A stretch of 31,090 nucleotides of DNA. It comes from Sphaeroforma arctica JP610 (Eukaryota > Opisthokonta > Ichthyosporea > Ichthyophonida). Of the stretch, positions 9,966-18,960 are shown in pieces (positions within the stretch are counted from its first letter, which is position 1; each line of letters opens with the position of its first letter). A program made the translations under genes and the position numbers. The notes under the pieces are model-generated. The model was given only the letters and a program-made list of their open reading frames with translations. It did not search any database and was not told the DNA's origin. Location of the stretch: NCBI RefSeq assembly GCF_001186125.1, contig NW_014040519.1:159075-190164 (forward strand). Direction: 5' to 3'.

Positions 9966-10275
9966 GTGTATAAAACTATATGTTCCTACGTAGGAACCGA
10001 TATTCCTATGTACGACGGAATCTACTTAGCACTTGGTGACATGAAGCGAGTTTATAAGTATCTACCAAGATGGGGTACGTTTGATGCTGCACATATGAAT
10101 ACTGTTTCCGGTGGCGTACTTCAGTTTCTCACCACATACAATGCTAATGGTCATCTGGAGTTGTTAGCTATTTCGACAGCGAGCAAATAGAATGGGCCCT
10201 AATGGAACAGATTCAAAGAGCTCTCTGATAGTTGTTTTCCAAATATGTCTTCGTACCTCGTAGATAAAGAAAAAA
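9966..10275 (+). pseudogene. MULE transposase, first part (exon-like)
   Basis: The frame contains FDAAHMNTVSGGVLQFLTTY and then NGHLELLAIS. This is the first-aspartate block of the MULE transposase DDE domain (family pattern D-x-x-H ... G-x-L ... N-x-x-x-x-P/L-x-A). After a stop at about 10190, a second frame (about 10192-10275) reads WNRFKELSDSCFPNMSSYLVDKEKS. That fits the next family block, leading to the second catalytic Asp (here in LVDKEK). A frameshift near 10180-10190 therefore separates the two. The segment ends at a GTAAGT donor at 10276. The upstream part carrying the DNA-binding domain is not recognised. Confidence 0.65.
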
Positions 10276-10397
10276 GTAAGTATTTTCGTTTTGAATTCAT
10301 AGCTACGATATCATGTTTCAAGTGGGACAAATATTTATCTGATTTTTTTTATTGCAAAGCAAGTCTTTATTAATTAAGTATATTCGTGTTTTAATAG
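10276..10397 (+). other. Candidate 122-bp spliceosomal intron in the MULE transposase
   Basis: It begins GTAAGT and ends TTTTAATAG, with a T-rich tract upstream (TGATTTTTTTTATTG, about 10340-10354). Splicing joins the LVDKEK frame to the IHQSIANSVH...CILHIIKNV frame in phase, exactly where the MULE family has D ... C-x2-H-x3-N. The match of splice signals, phase and domain order supports a real intron of the original transposon gene. Confidence 0.65.
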
Positions 10398-10872
10398 GCA
10401 TTCATCAGAGCATCGCAAATTCAGTGCATCAAGTTCAAGCTAGAACTTGTATCCTTCATATCATCAAAAACGTGATGAACAAAGGGCTACTTGGTAGAAA
10501 CGATAAACCAACTCATCAATTGGTAATTGCTATGACTAAAGCAGCTACCGAACAGGGATACATTTACCACTCTCAGGTAAGCTTTCATTTGTATACAGGC
10601 AAGACTCGGAATGGGCTTTTTCTTGCACTTCATGCACAAATTGCGGGTTGGTTTACTATTTGCTTACTTGTGAATCTAAGAGTATACGGGACAACCACGA
10701 GCTTGGAGACAAGATTATGGATTACTTGGAGAGGCGAAAGGAAGAATTAACCAATTATCTATTCGTGGAGGCTCGTCGACAACACAATGCAGTCTACTAT
10801 ACAAGTATCGTAGGGCAGAAAGCTTACGACTTAAGGGACCACCACAGGTGTCCGAAAGGATCTCTGTATTGA
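10398..10872 (+). pseudogene. MULE transposase, second part
   Basis: From 10398 the frame carries SVHQVQARTCILHIIKN, the C/H block following the second Asp of MULE transposases, then a helical stretch (QLVIAMTKAATEQGYIYH). The open frame continues to 10750, but from about 10600 a different frame (to 10872) looks more protein-like (VYYLLTCESKSI ... MDYLERRKEEL). That second stretch could hold the third acidic residue (CES). A frame change therefore lies between about 10570 and 10645. Confidence 0.6.
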
Positions 10873-11325
10873 TCCCATGGAATCATAGCAACGCACATTG
10901 GAACTTGGGCGATTGTTATATTGTACACAACTAACGCTACAGTTACTATTTCAGATGGTATGCCAAATCCTGTTAGAGCTGACGAACAATTCAATTATAT
11001 AGTACGATGGATGAAATGTTACCTCACAGATAATGTTACATACAGCCTAAAAGTAGGCGGTATAACCCAACACGACAGTTTTAGCTGTGGGGGTTTGCTT
11101 TGTGCCTATACTAGAGCAGTATCAGAAAATCCACAACTCGTGCATAATTTGGAGGTATTGTCTTCGCACGAATATGTCACAAGCGTCCAACATGACAACA
11201 GAATTAGAAAATGGATTTCCAAAACACTATTCCCGTATATTCCTGTAAAAGAGCACCACGTGAGTTGCGAACCAGGCAGTGATATAAGCTTGAATGAAGC
11301 AGCATATATCAACACCAATCAATAA
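10873..11325 (+). pseudogene. Ulp1/C48-type cysteine protease domain
   Basis: This resembles the catalytic domain of Ulp1/SENP SUMO proteases. The His block is IPWNHSNAHW (10877-10906). The Asp block is AIVILYTTNATVTISDGM, ending near 10963. The Gln/Cys block is TQHDSFSCGGLLCAYTRA (11065-11118), matching the family Q-x-D-x-x-x-C-G-x-x-x-C. The His block is in a different frame from the rest, so a one-base shift lies near 10903-10915. The frame then runs to a stop at 11325. In MULEs such domains are thought to be captured host protease genes or ancient transposon components; their role in transposition is not established. Confidence 0.7.
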
Positions 11326-11420
11326 AGACAACATACCCCCCCCCTTCAACACATTTATTCGTAAAAAATGGATATAGCCGAAGGCTCTTTGATTTAAATT
11401 TAAGCAAGTTTTGCGCGATA

Positions 11421-11444
11421 AAGTCACTAAACGTACATAAAAAA
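11421..11444 (-). repeat. MULE right inverted terminal motif
   Basis: AAGTCACTAAACGTACATAA..., the inverse of 9645-9668. A related inverted motif (GTCGCTAAGTAC) follows at about 11454, and direct-orientation motifs (TGTACATTTAGTGAC, TACATTTAGCGA) lie at about 11512-11545. Together they form a cluster of subterminal sites. Confidence 0.6.
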
Positions 11445-11719
11445 ATTGGAATTGTCGCTAAGTACAGATTCAATCAATATTTCAGTACGTTTTCATCGAG
11501 AAAAAGGGTGAATGTACATTTAGTGACTTCTCTACATTTAGCGATTTTGTTCATGATTCATACCAATTACTCGGAATATTGGAACCATCAAAGTGAATTC
11601 AGAACACTTTGGGAATATTGGAAAAAGAACTTGTATTAAATTTAATACAAATAAAAATCAATGTGATATCTCATTTGATCTTGATATTTTAGACTGACCA
11701 GAGGCCGCATTTCGACTCT

Positions 11720-11945
11720 TCTCACATGCCTGCTGCCACCGCGATTACAACGTCCGCACCTCCCAAACCCATTCCTGATTTGGTACGAACAGCTAACGAT
11801 CTCAAACCTCAACGCAACAACAACACTCGTACACCACGTACGCATAAATTTTCTCTTTGCTGGGACACAACACACATATCTTCTCTCTGCCCTTAAGGGT
11901 GTGGCCGCTGTGGTCATAAGGGACACAATGCTCCACGAATGCCAC
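11720..11945 (+). pseudogene. Copia(+) Gag C-terminal remnant with Cys/His boxes
   Basis: A basic, Pro/Thr/Asn-rich stretch (11728-11895, starting MPAATAITTS) leads to FSLCWDTTHISSLC and then CGRCGHKGH, the latter a classic start of a retroviral zinc knuckle. At least two knuckles in series fits the multi-knuckle Gag seen in copia-1 and copia-2. The region ends where repeat F begins. Confidence 0.55.
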
Positions 11946-12172
11946 GAATATGTAGCACACTCGATGATGACAGTGTTTTGTCAGCACCGGCCTGAATCGA
12001 CCCAGCGCATATCCTCCATCGTCGACTCACTTGGCCCAAGCTTCAAACGGGAATTCACTGGCCACTTCTTCTCACCGATCTTCCCCAAATTAATACAGCG
12101 GCTATGAGAGCCATACCATATGTACATACATTGTAACTTTTCTCTTTTGAGATAAATAATATTATCCCTAAG
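11945..12172 (+). repeat. Repeat F, copy 2 (5'-truncated)
   Basis: It matches 1009-1245 (opposite strand) from GAATATGTAGCACACTCG to the shared terminus AAATAATATTATCCCT. The encoded C-terminus (to the stop at 12107) is about 74% identical to that of copy 1. It sits inside the Gag region of copia(+), so it inserted after that element. No target duplication is visible. Confidence 0.65.
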
Positions 12173-13029
12173 ATCATGTCTTCTGTAATTTGTACAATAT
12201 TTTCATGTACGGGTCATGTCGATGATGTATATAGTCAACGAGTGAATAGAAACAGGCTTCTTGTCCTACGTCTATTATTCAAACACTACCTGCTATCGTA
12301 GCTCGTATTGCAGTTTGCGCAGCACAGATCACAGACAACGACATCAATATAGATGACGGCGCCATGGTAAGTCACATGTACACGAAAACACGTCACTGTC
12401 TACTTCATGACATTGAACAGGATAGGTTTCCACTGTTAAATATAATAAGGAACATGGAACCCTCCCTATTCTGGGACTCATATACCTGGACTCAGACAAC
12501 ACAACCCCTCATTTTCTAATACAATATGTAAGACTGATCTCCGGGTTTGCGATCGTATTTACAACCCAAAAAAAGGAGATGCCAATGAAGTATTTTCACA
12601 ATAACCGATGGTAGAGAAAGTTTCGTTTCACATATGATCATGATTAATAAAGACAGCAGACGCGCCATTCCCAATAGCTCTTCTGACTGAGTTCAATTAT
12701 ATCATACGTAACACTCTTTACTAAGCGTTACTTGATTTTGACCACAAACATTGATGGCACAACACTCACCCTTCCACGTATAAAGGGTAGCTACTATGTT
12801 CAATACAGCGCTCTTTGTGACTTACTCACGCCCCCGTTACAAAGGTTACTACCCCTCTACCAACACCAACTGCCACACACATAGTCATGACATACGACGC
12901 CTATCACCGTTCTACTGACGACCGTCAACGGTCTAAAACAACTTCATACTTACTCATTTCCCTCCACCATGCGTGGACACCAAAGCCTGACAATTTAACA
13001 CAGCACTGGTCACTGCTGCGTGTGATTTC
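12173..13029 (+). other. Decayed copia(+) protease region
   Basis: No open frame of length. Around 12480-12530 one frame reads LDSDNTTPHFLIQYV, resembling a copia retropepsin active-site region. The rest is unassigned and presumed element-internal. Confidence 0.4.
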
Positions 13030-13992
13030 TTGAATTTCACTCTGACAATTGACATCTGCACTGTTCCTATTAATGTTCTATTTCCCTGGTCTATTTCTGG
13101 ACTGATCGGAGGTGAACCTCACCAAAACAGAACTCGCATATGCATTATGCTTCCCTGGTCATTGATCGCCCCTAGCATTCAAGCCAACACTAAAACTAAT
13201 TTTCAAACTGTGATGGTTGTCTCTCTCCGGCCATGCGCTCCTTGGTCGACCGCATTTATAACACATATCCACGGTCAACCTTTAAAAGTCCAAAATACCA
13301 CTGCCAAGCGACAAGGTACCACTGCTGTAGGAAAACCGTCCTGGGTGTGTACTAAAGTGGCACTCCTTGATAACTTTACTACCCATTCTAACCATGGTCC
13401 GGAGGCCATCGACGTCAAACAACATCCGGAGTTTCCTAACCATTGCGCTATATGTGTTAAATTCAAGTTCCGCGCCACTGCGGTCTCTCACTCCTCATCT
13501 ACACACAACGCTTATGGAACTGGCGAAAGACTACATGTTGACATGCAAGGGCCGATCCCGCCTGATCGTTACGGCAACGAATATACACTTAATATGTTCG
13601 ATGCAAGCTTTCATTACGGCCTTCATTCTCTTCTCCCTAATCGCCAAAATATGTCCAAAAACATACAACGGCTTTATACTGTTGTCACTCCTCACTGGAA
13701 ACCCGATACCTTGGTCGCTGACAATGTCTTGGAATTTCACAGTACCTCTACGTATAATCTTATGCATGACCATGCAATGCAGCTTCTCAAGCCCCCGCCT
13801 CGCACCCCCCAGCGTAACGCTAAGATCGAACGCCTACATGATGCTCTAAACAGTTATGTGCGTATACTACTTAAGGACGCTGGTATACATAAACCCTGTT
13901 GGGGCGATACATTTATGTACGCCTGCGATTTTTGTAACCATTGTCTTGGCCGCAACGACACCATTCGCACATCCGCCGAGACATTTATCTAA
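13030..13992 (+). pseudogene. Copia(+) pre-integrase and integrase core
   Basis: A 320-codon plus-strand frame. Residues ~135-165 hold the pre-integrase Cys pair (CAICVKFKF). Residues ~178-320 are the rve-type integrase core. RLHVDMQGPIPPDRYGN is the first-Asp block, LVADNVLEF the second, and NAKIERLHDALNSYVR the last-Glu block with its R-x-x-x-L helix. Integrase inserts element cDNA into the host genome. It is the best-preserved segment of this element. Confidence 0.8.
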
Positions 13993-14049
13993 CGATCCGA
14001 ATTCCGTGACCCGAGAGCTCGTTTCGGCTGCCTGGTTGTGTTTAAACTA

Positions 14050-14994
14050 TGGAGCCGTGCTTAAGGCCAGCAGGAATATCTTCCCAGTGCGTGTATGGTG
14101 TCCTTCTAGGACGCACCAGTAACTCCTTTCAGGGCTGCTACTGCATACAAACTCTTGGCAGATTCGGATTCACACTAAATATCTCAGATTTATCACCGAT
14201 CGCAACGTCCAGTGGTCTGCAGATGGAAAGTCAGACTCTCTATCAGAGACACCTAGCTCGTGTGACATCCCTGTCGACTGGATGAACATTGACTCACCAC
14301 TGGGCATTACCAGCGTTTCATTCATCGTGCACCCCTCCCCCTCTCATTGGCCTCTTCAACTCACTCTTTCAAGATGCCATCACGCCTGAACCGACAGGTC
14401 TACTCTCGCTCTCTTTCCTGAACACATTACGCAATAGGACATCCCGCATGTCCGCAACTTTCCCTCCTCCTTTTTCACCAGCTCTACCCATCATTTTTCC
14501 TCCCGAGCCAGTTGCGGCTCCTCTTCCACCGCTTATCAGTATCCCTTCTACGCCCATCACTGTTTTACCTACACCGCATGACTATCAGTGGACTCCTGCC
14601 TCCCAATACTTCCGACCAACACCCTCTTACCGCCCCTTCCTCACCTGCAACCCCTGATTCATCAATGTATCCGACCCCCGGTGCCTATTCCAGTCTCTCT
14701 CCATTGACCTGGACACCCGCTCCTGGATATGTACACCAACACCCTATGTCATCTGTTCCCACGACCCCCTCCTCCAATAGTGGCTTTGGTCACCTTCTAC
14801 CTCTCCATTGGACCCCTGCTTATAAATCCGGTCATCAACATGCATCCAAGTCCCCTATGCCGACTGTCACCTCTCCCCCAGCCCCTATATCTCCGCGTCT
14901 CATCCCACTTCGTTCCCAACACACGAAGTACCCACCTGGCCACCTCCCCCAACCAACTAACACCTCTTCTTACCCCTCCCTCCGCTATTCTTGA
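14050..14994 (+). pseudogene. Copia(+) integrase C-terminus and Pro/Ser-rich linker
   Basis: After the core, a GVLLGRTSNSFQG-like stretch matches the post-core region of copia integrases. It is followed by a strongly Pro/Ser/Thr-rich linker. The linker contains three imperfect repeats around a W-T-P-A motif (near 14590, 14709 and 14817). Copia-1 has a similar Pro-rich linker at 18380-18960. Confidence 0.6.
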
Positions 14995-15328
14995 TGACTT
15001 CCCTTTAACCATTAACTTCCGTCGACAACCCCATCTCGATGCTTCATTCGCTACCTATCTTCTTTATCACCTATTACTCCGTTACGTCCTATCACTACCG
15101 CAGCAAGAAATATCACTCCCACTACCCGCACGTCTCCTAACCTTCTTCCTGGAACTCGATGTTTTACATGATCCTAAATTCTAATACGCTTAAATCTATC
15201 TCTAGCGCCCAGAAGTCCCCCCCCCCTGGGCTGATTGATACGAAGTTATAGAGACAGAGCACAACAACCATCTACGCAATAACCTGGCCGATGTCCTTCC
15301 CCTGTCTGCCGCCCCCTCTTCTACCAAA

Positions 15329-15600
15329 GTGATACATAGTAGATTTGTTTTTGTACTTAAACGTGATGAACATAGTAAACTCACCAGGTTCAAAGCCATA
15401 ATGGTTGCTTGTGGTGACGAGCAGGTCGGAGGTGACAGCTATACTGATACATATGCGCCGGCTGCCCATTCTATGACGCTTCGTCTCTTCCTAGCTATCG
15501 CTGCATTTACCGGTAAGCAAGTTCATCACTTTGATATGATATCGGCTTTTCTTTACAGCAAATTAGATACACCTGTCTATTTGTTTCCGCCGAAAGGATC
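15329..15600 (+). pseudogene. Copia(+) reverse transcriptase, N-terminal part
   Basis: This is RVT_2-type RT. FVFVLKRDEH is followed by RFKAIMVACG, YAPAAHSMTLRLFLAIAA and HHFDMISAFLYSKLDTPVYL, all standard blocks ahead of the catalytic YVDD. The coding match stops at 15600, where repeat D starts; the remainder of the RT is not in the window. Confidence 0.75.
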
Positions 15601-15934
15601 TGTGGAACTAGGCTACTATGTAGAGTATGGAGAGTAGCTTAAAGATACGAGTCAAAGGATACAATAGACCTCTTCTCAAGCACTGTTACCTCAGCTACGA
15701 AGAGTCCTTCAGCTGAGGGAACCAAACTGAGTCTTTATTTGTGTTTTCTAATTCACTAGAATCAGGTTTCTACTTGAGTGTTTCTCTCACGCGCGGAGTC
15801 CCGGTACAAGTTACCGGTTCTACCACTGCTATTTCTGATGACTCTATTACCAGGAATATTTGAATTTGAATTCCAAAACTCAGTATTTGATGATTCTGTG
15901 GTTTTGGAATTTGGATTGGCTTTTTGATATCTGG
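15601..15934 (+). repeat. Repeat D, copy 1
   Basis: Its reverse complement matches 28611-28955 nearly throughout (blocks such as TCAAAGGATACAATAG and CCGGTACAAG / CTTGTACCGG). It begins TGTGG at the point where copia(+) RT is cut and runs up to TCTGG, the target duplication of copia-1. Its last bases (ATCTGGT) continue across the copia-1 insertion to 23944. It looks LTR-like (starts TG, AATAAA in one orientation), but no CA end or target duplication was found. Confidence 0.6.
15930..15934 (+). repeat. Copia-1 target-site duplication (left)
   Basis: TCTGG directly before the LTR; the same five bases follow the other LTR at 23939-23943. Five-base duplications are typical of copia integrases. 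Confidence 0.75.
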
Positions 15935-16057
15935 TGATAGAACATATATTTACAAGTAAGTTTATTATCATATTGTAGGTCTAATATGTATTGACACTCT
16001 GACACTCTGACACCAAATATCTCTAAGGTTAGTTTAAGTTTTAAATTCGCTCCAACA
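15935..16057 (-). repeat. Copia-1 3' LTR
   Basis: On the minus strand it runs TGTTGGAGCG ... TTCTATCA, 123 bp. Compared with the 5' LTR it lacks about 55-75 bp in the middle (the 5' copy has a TGGCATGTATGCCA hairpin there). Very short LTRs for a copia element. Confidence 0.75.
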
Positions 16058-16103
16058 CTCCTGAATTTGAATGCCAAAATGTGGTGTGAAGTGCATGTGG
16101 TGA

Positions 16104-16949
16104 NNNNNNNNNNNNNNNNNNNNNNNNNNNNNNNNNNNNNNNNNNNNNNNNNNNNNNNNNNNNNNNNNNNNNNNNNNNNNNNNNNNNNNNNNNNNNNNNN
16201 NNNNNNNNNNNNNNNNNNNNNNNNNNNNNNNNNNNNNNNNNNNNNNNNNNNNNNNNNNNNNNNNNNNNNNNNNNNNNNNNNNNNNNNNNNNNNNNNNNNN
16301 NNNNNNNNNNNNNNNNNNNNNNNNNNNNNNNNNNNNNNNNNNNNNNNNNNNNNNNNNNNNNNNNNNNNNNNNNNNNNNNNNNNNNNNNNNNNNNNNNNNN
16401 NNNNNNNNNNNNNNNNNNNNNNNNNNNNNNNNNNNNNNNNNNNNNNNNNNNNNNNNNNNNNNNNNNNNNNNNNNNNNNNNNNNNNNNNNNNNNNNNNNNN
16501 NNNNNNNNNNNNNNNNNNNNNNNNNNNNNNNNNNNNNNNNNNNNNNNNNNNNNNNNNNNNNNNNNNNNNNNNNNNNNNNNNNNNNNNNNNNNNNNNNNNN
16601 NNNNNNNNNNNNNNNNNNNNNNNNNNNNNNNNNNNNNNNNNNNNNNNNNNNNNNNNNNNNNNNNNNNNNNNNNNNNNNNNNNNNNNNNNNNNNNNNNNNN
16701 NNNNNNNNNNNNNNNNNNNNNNNNNNNNNNNNNNNNNNNNNNNNNNNNNNNNNNNNNNNNNNNNNNNNNNNNNNNNNNNNNNNNNNNNNNNNNNNNNNNN
16801 NNNNNNNNNNNNNNNNNNNNNNNNNNNNNNNNNNNNNNNNNNNNNNNNNNNNNNNNNNNNNNNNNNNNNNNNNNNNNNNNNNNNNNNNNNNNNNNNNNNN
16901 NNNNNNNNNNNNNNNNNNNNNNNNNNNNNNNNNNNNNNNNNNNNNNNNN
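16104..16949. other. Assembly gap (846 Ns)
   Basis: Unknown bases between the RNase H end and the 3' LTR of copia-1. Open frames running through the Ns are artefacts. Confidence 0.98.
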
Positions 16950-17451
16950 GTATTTGGTGTCAATCACGCCTTGTTCCTATAGATCGCGGATATGATGTAC
17001 ACGGATGTCGATGTGTTTCAGTTGTTTTAGCGTGCCCGTGTTGGTAATGACGTGGACAGCAGACTTGTTATCGCAGCATAGTGTGGTTGGGCTGTCAGGT
17101 GCGAGGTTTGAGTTCAGACAGGAAGTTCCGTAGCCACTGTATGTGTTTGGCGGCCTCACTGGCGGCAAAGTACTCGGCCTCAGCAGTGTTATTGCTGACT
17201 GTTTTCTGTCGCCTGCTTTTCCAGATAACGGGTGTGTTGCAAACACGGAGGACATAGCCTGTCGTTGATCGGCGTGTGTCAGGGTAACTAGCATAGTCTG
17301 AGTCTATGTATGTGTCGGTTGATAGGGGTTGTTGACACTTTGCGTATGTGAGTCCAAGTGTGGGGTGTATTTTGAGATAGCGTAGGACTCTGCAGACGGC
17401 GTTCCAGTGGTCCTCGCATGGGTTATTGAGGAACCGCGAAAGGGAGTTCAC
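16950..17451 (-). pseudogene. Copia-1 RNase H
   Basis: Copia RNase H degrades the RNA strand of the RNA/DNA hybrid. Visible blocks: TYIDSDYASYPDTRRSTTGY, ISW-like VIWKSRRQKTV, AEAEYFAASEAAKHIQWLR, CDNKSAVHV and KHIDIRVHHIRDL, in the standard order. The C-terminal end runs into the assembly gap. Confidence 0.85.
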
Positions 17452-17599
17452 GGCGAAGGTGATGTCAATACGGGTGAGGATAGACAGGTAGAGGAGGGTG
17501 CCGACGAGTTCGCGATACGCGCAGGGAAAGGGCGGGCCATGATGAGCGGAAAGGATGGTTGCGGGGAAGGGCGTGTGGGTGGCGTGGACAGACTCAAGG

Positions 17600-18340
17600 C
17601 CGAAGTGCTAGACGGCCTCGTCGATGTAGGAGGTCTGGACAACGCTAGTGGATATATTGTTTGTGACGATGCGACAGCCTAATAGCCAGGTGAGCTCTCC
17701 GAGTATGGAACAGTCGAAGACGGCAAGGAGTTCGCTTGAATATGTCCACATTTTTGCGGGTAAAACCGCAAATAATGAGGTCGTCGACATATATAAACAC
17801 CGTGCAGTTATATGTGAGGGTGCGGATGTGAAAGAGACATCGGTCAGTGTGTGCTTAGGTGAAGCCAAAGGATAGGAGCTTGGACTTGGATCAGAGAAAA
17901 CCAGAGCTTGCCGGACTGCTTGAGCCCGTAGAGGGACTTTTTGAGGGCGACAATTTTGGAAGGGTCAAGGCCGATTTAAGCGGGGCCTGATGGAGCTTTC
18001 ATGTAGATCGGGTGGTCGAGGTCGGCGTGAAGGAAGGCGGTATTGACATCCATTTGCTCTGTGTGCCAGTCCTGGTCGGCGGCAACAGCGAGGAGTGTGC
18101 GGATACTGTCATGAGTGCAGGTAAGTGCGTAGGTCTCCGTGAAGTTTACGTCCTTGGTTTGTGTGAAGCCGCGAACGACTAACCGAGCCTTGTACTTGTC
18201 GATGACGCCATTGATCATCTTTATCTTGAAGACCCACGTAGATGTGACAGGAAAGACGTCAGGTGGGAGGTCAATGGCATCACAAATGACGTATGTGCCG
18301 GTACTGCGGAGGCTGTTAAGCTCGCATTGAATGGCCGCGC
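17600..18340 (-). pseudogene. Copia-1 reverse transcriptase
   Basis: RVT_2-type RT, minus strand. The N-terminal blocks are KYKARLVVRGFTQ, TYALTCTHDSIRTLLAVAA and TEQMDVNTAFLHADLDHPIY. The region at 17608-17868 continues with the post-catalytic blocks (DCSILGELTWLLGCRIV). RT copies the element RNA into cDNA in the cytoplasmic particle. Not continuous in one frame. Confidence 0.8.
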
Positions 18341-18364
18341 GCCAGAGGTCAGTTTTAGGGGATT

Positions 18365-18960
18365 TCAGTGCTTATTTGATGGTAGTAGGGGTGATTGGTG
18401 TGTTTTGTATAGATTCGCATACACTGTAGACATGCTTGCGCACTTTCTCGAGTTCCTCTTGGTCGGCCTTTTGCTTGCGCGTGAGTGGAGGAGGGTTGGA
18501 CGTAATAGCAGGGATGTCGGTGTGGTGTGTGTTGTCACATGTGTCGATGAGAAGGTTGCGTAGTTCATGGGAGTTGGAACGTTTACGGATGTGTTGTTGT
18601 AGCTGGTCATTGTGTGCATTGCCGAGGATGCGTGATTGTTCCTGTGTGTGGTGTGCGTCAGTGCTAAGTTGTGCCTTGTTCGCTTGCCATGCAGCAGGTG
18701 TTGACTTTGTAGGGCGAGTGACACGCTGAGTGGCGGCTTGGAGGCGATGATGGAGATTAGGGGGTGCAGGGTTGTCGGAGGTCGCCGAAATGGGGTAGGT
18801 GGAGGGCGAAGGTGTGTCCTCTGCGTGTGAACTGGATGTGGTGAGTGGCTCGTGAGTGGGTGCGGGCTCGAGGTCAGTGGATTTGCGTTGTGGATCCGTG
18901 GGGACGGATGGGAGAGTGTCACGATACGTACCTTGGAGATTTGGTCCTCGGTAAAATAGG
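18365..18960 (-). pseudogene. Copia-1 Pro/Ser/His-rich integrase-RT linker
   Basis: Low-complexity Pro/Thr/His-rich translation between integrase and RT, as expected for the non-conserved integrase tail of copia elements. Two overlapping frames look similar in composition, so the reading frame here is ambiguous. Confidence 0.55.

Larger units (their letters stand above)
9645..11444 (+). mobile_element. Mutator-like (MULE) element with Ulp1 domain
   Basis: A DNA transposon of the Mutator superfamily. A 24-bp left motif (9645-9668, containing ATGTACATTTAGTGAC) is matched in inverted orientation by 11421-11444 (GTCACTAAACGTACAT) at about 22 of 24 bases. Between them lie a MULE transposase domain (9966-10570) and a Ulp1/C48 cysteine-protease domain (about 10870-11325). 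MULEs carrying Ulp1-like domains are known from plants (the Kaonashi/KI-MULE type). Further copies of the terminal motif lie outside the right end, so the true ends could be further out (to about 8.7 and 11.55 kb). No 9-11-bp target duplication was found. The coding region has lost frame in places and is probably inactive. Confidence 0.6.
11690..15600 (+). mobile_element. Copia(+): decayed Ty1/copia element
   Basis: Plus-strand order: Gag end with Cys/His boxes (11720-11945), a protease-like remnant (about 12480-12540), GAG-pre-integrase and integrase (13030-13992), integrase C-terminal part (about 14050-14285), a long Pro/Ser-rich linker (14289-14994), and the start of the RT (15329-15600). 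It stops where repeat D begins. No 5' LTR was found; repeat F sits inside its Gag region. Badly broken, with many interruptions. It is the oldest layer of the 11.7-24 kb nest. Confidence 0.7.

Noticed and set aside
10577-10598. A 22-bp GT-AG micro-intron in the MULE
   Set aside because: Far shorter than ordinary introns, and removing it does not give the frame that looks coding downstream.
14369-14560. Minus-strand Gly-rich ORF
   Set aside because: Complement of the Pro-rich copia linker.
16034-17047. Long frames of over 300 codons across the middle of the window
   Set aside because: They are open only because they run through the N gap.
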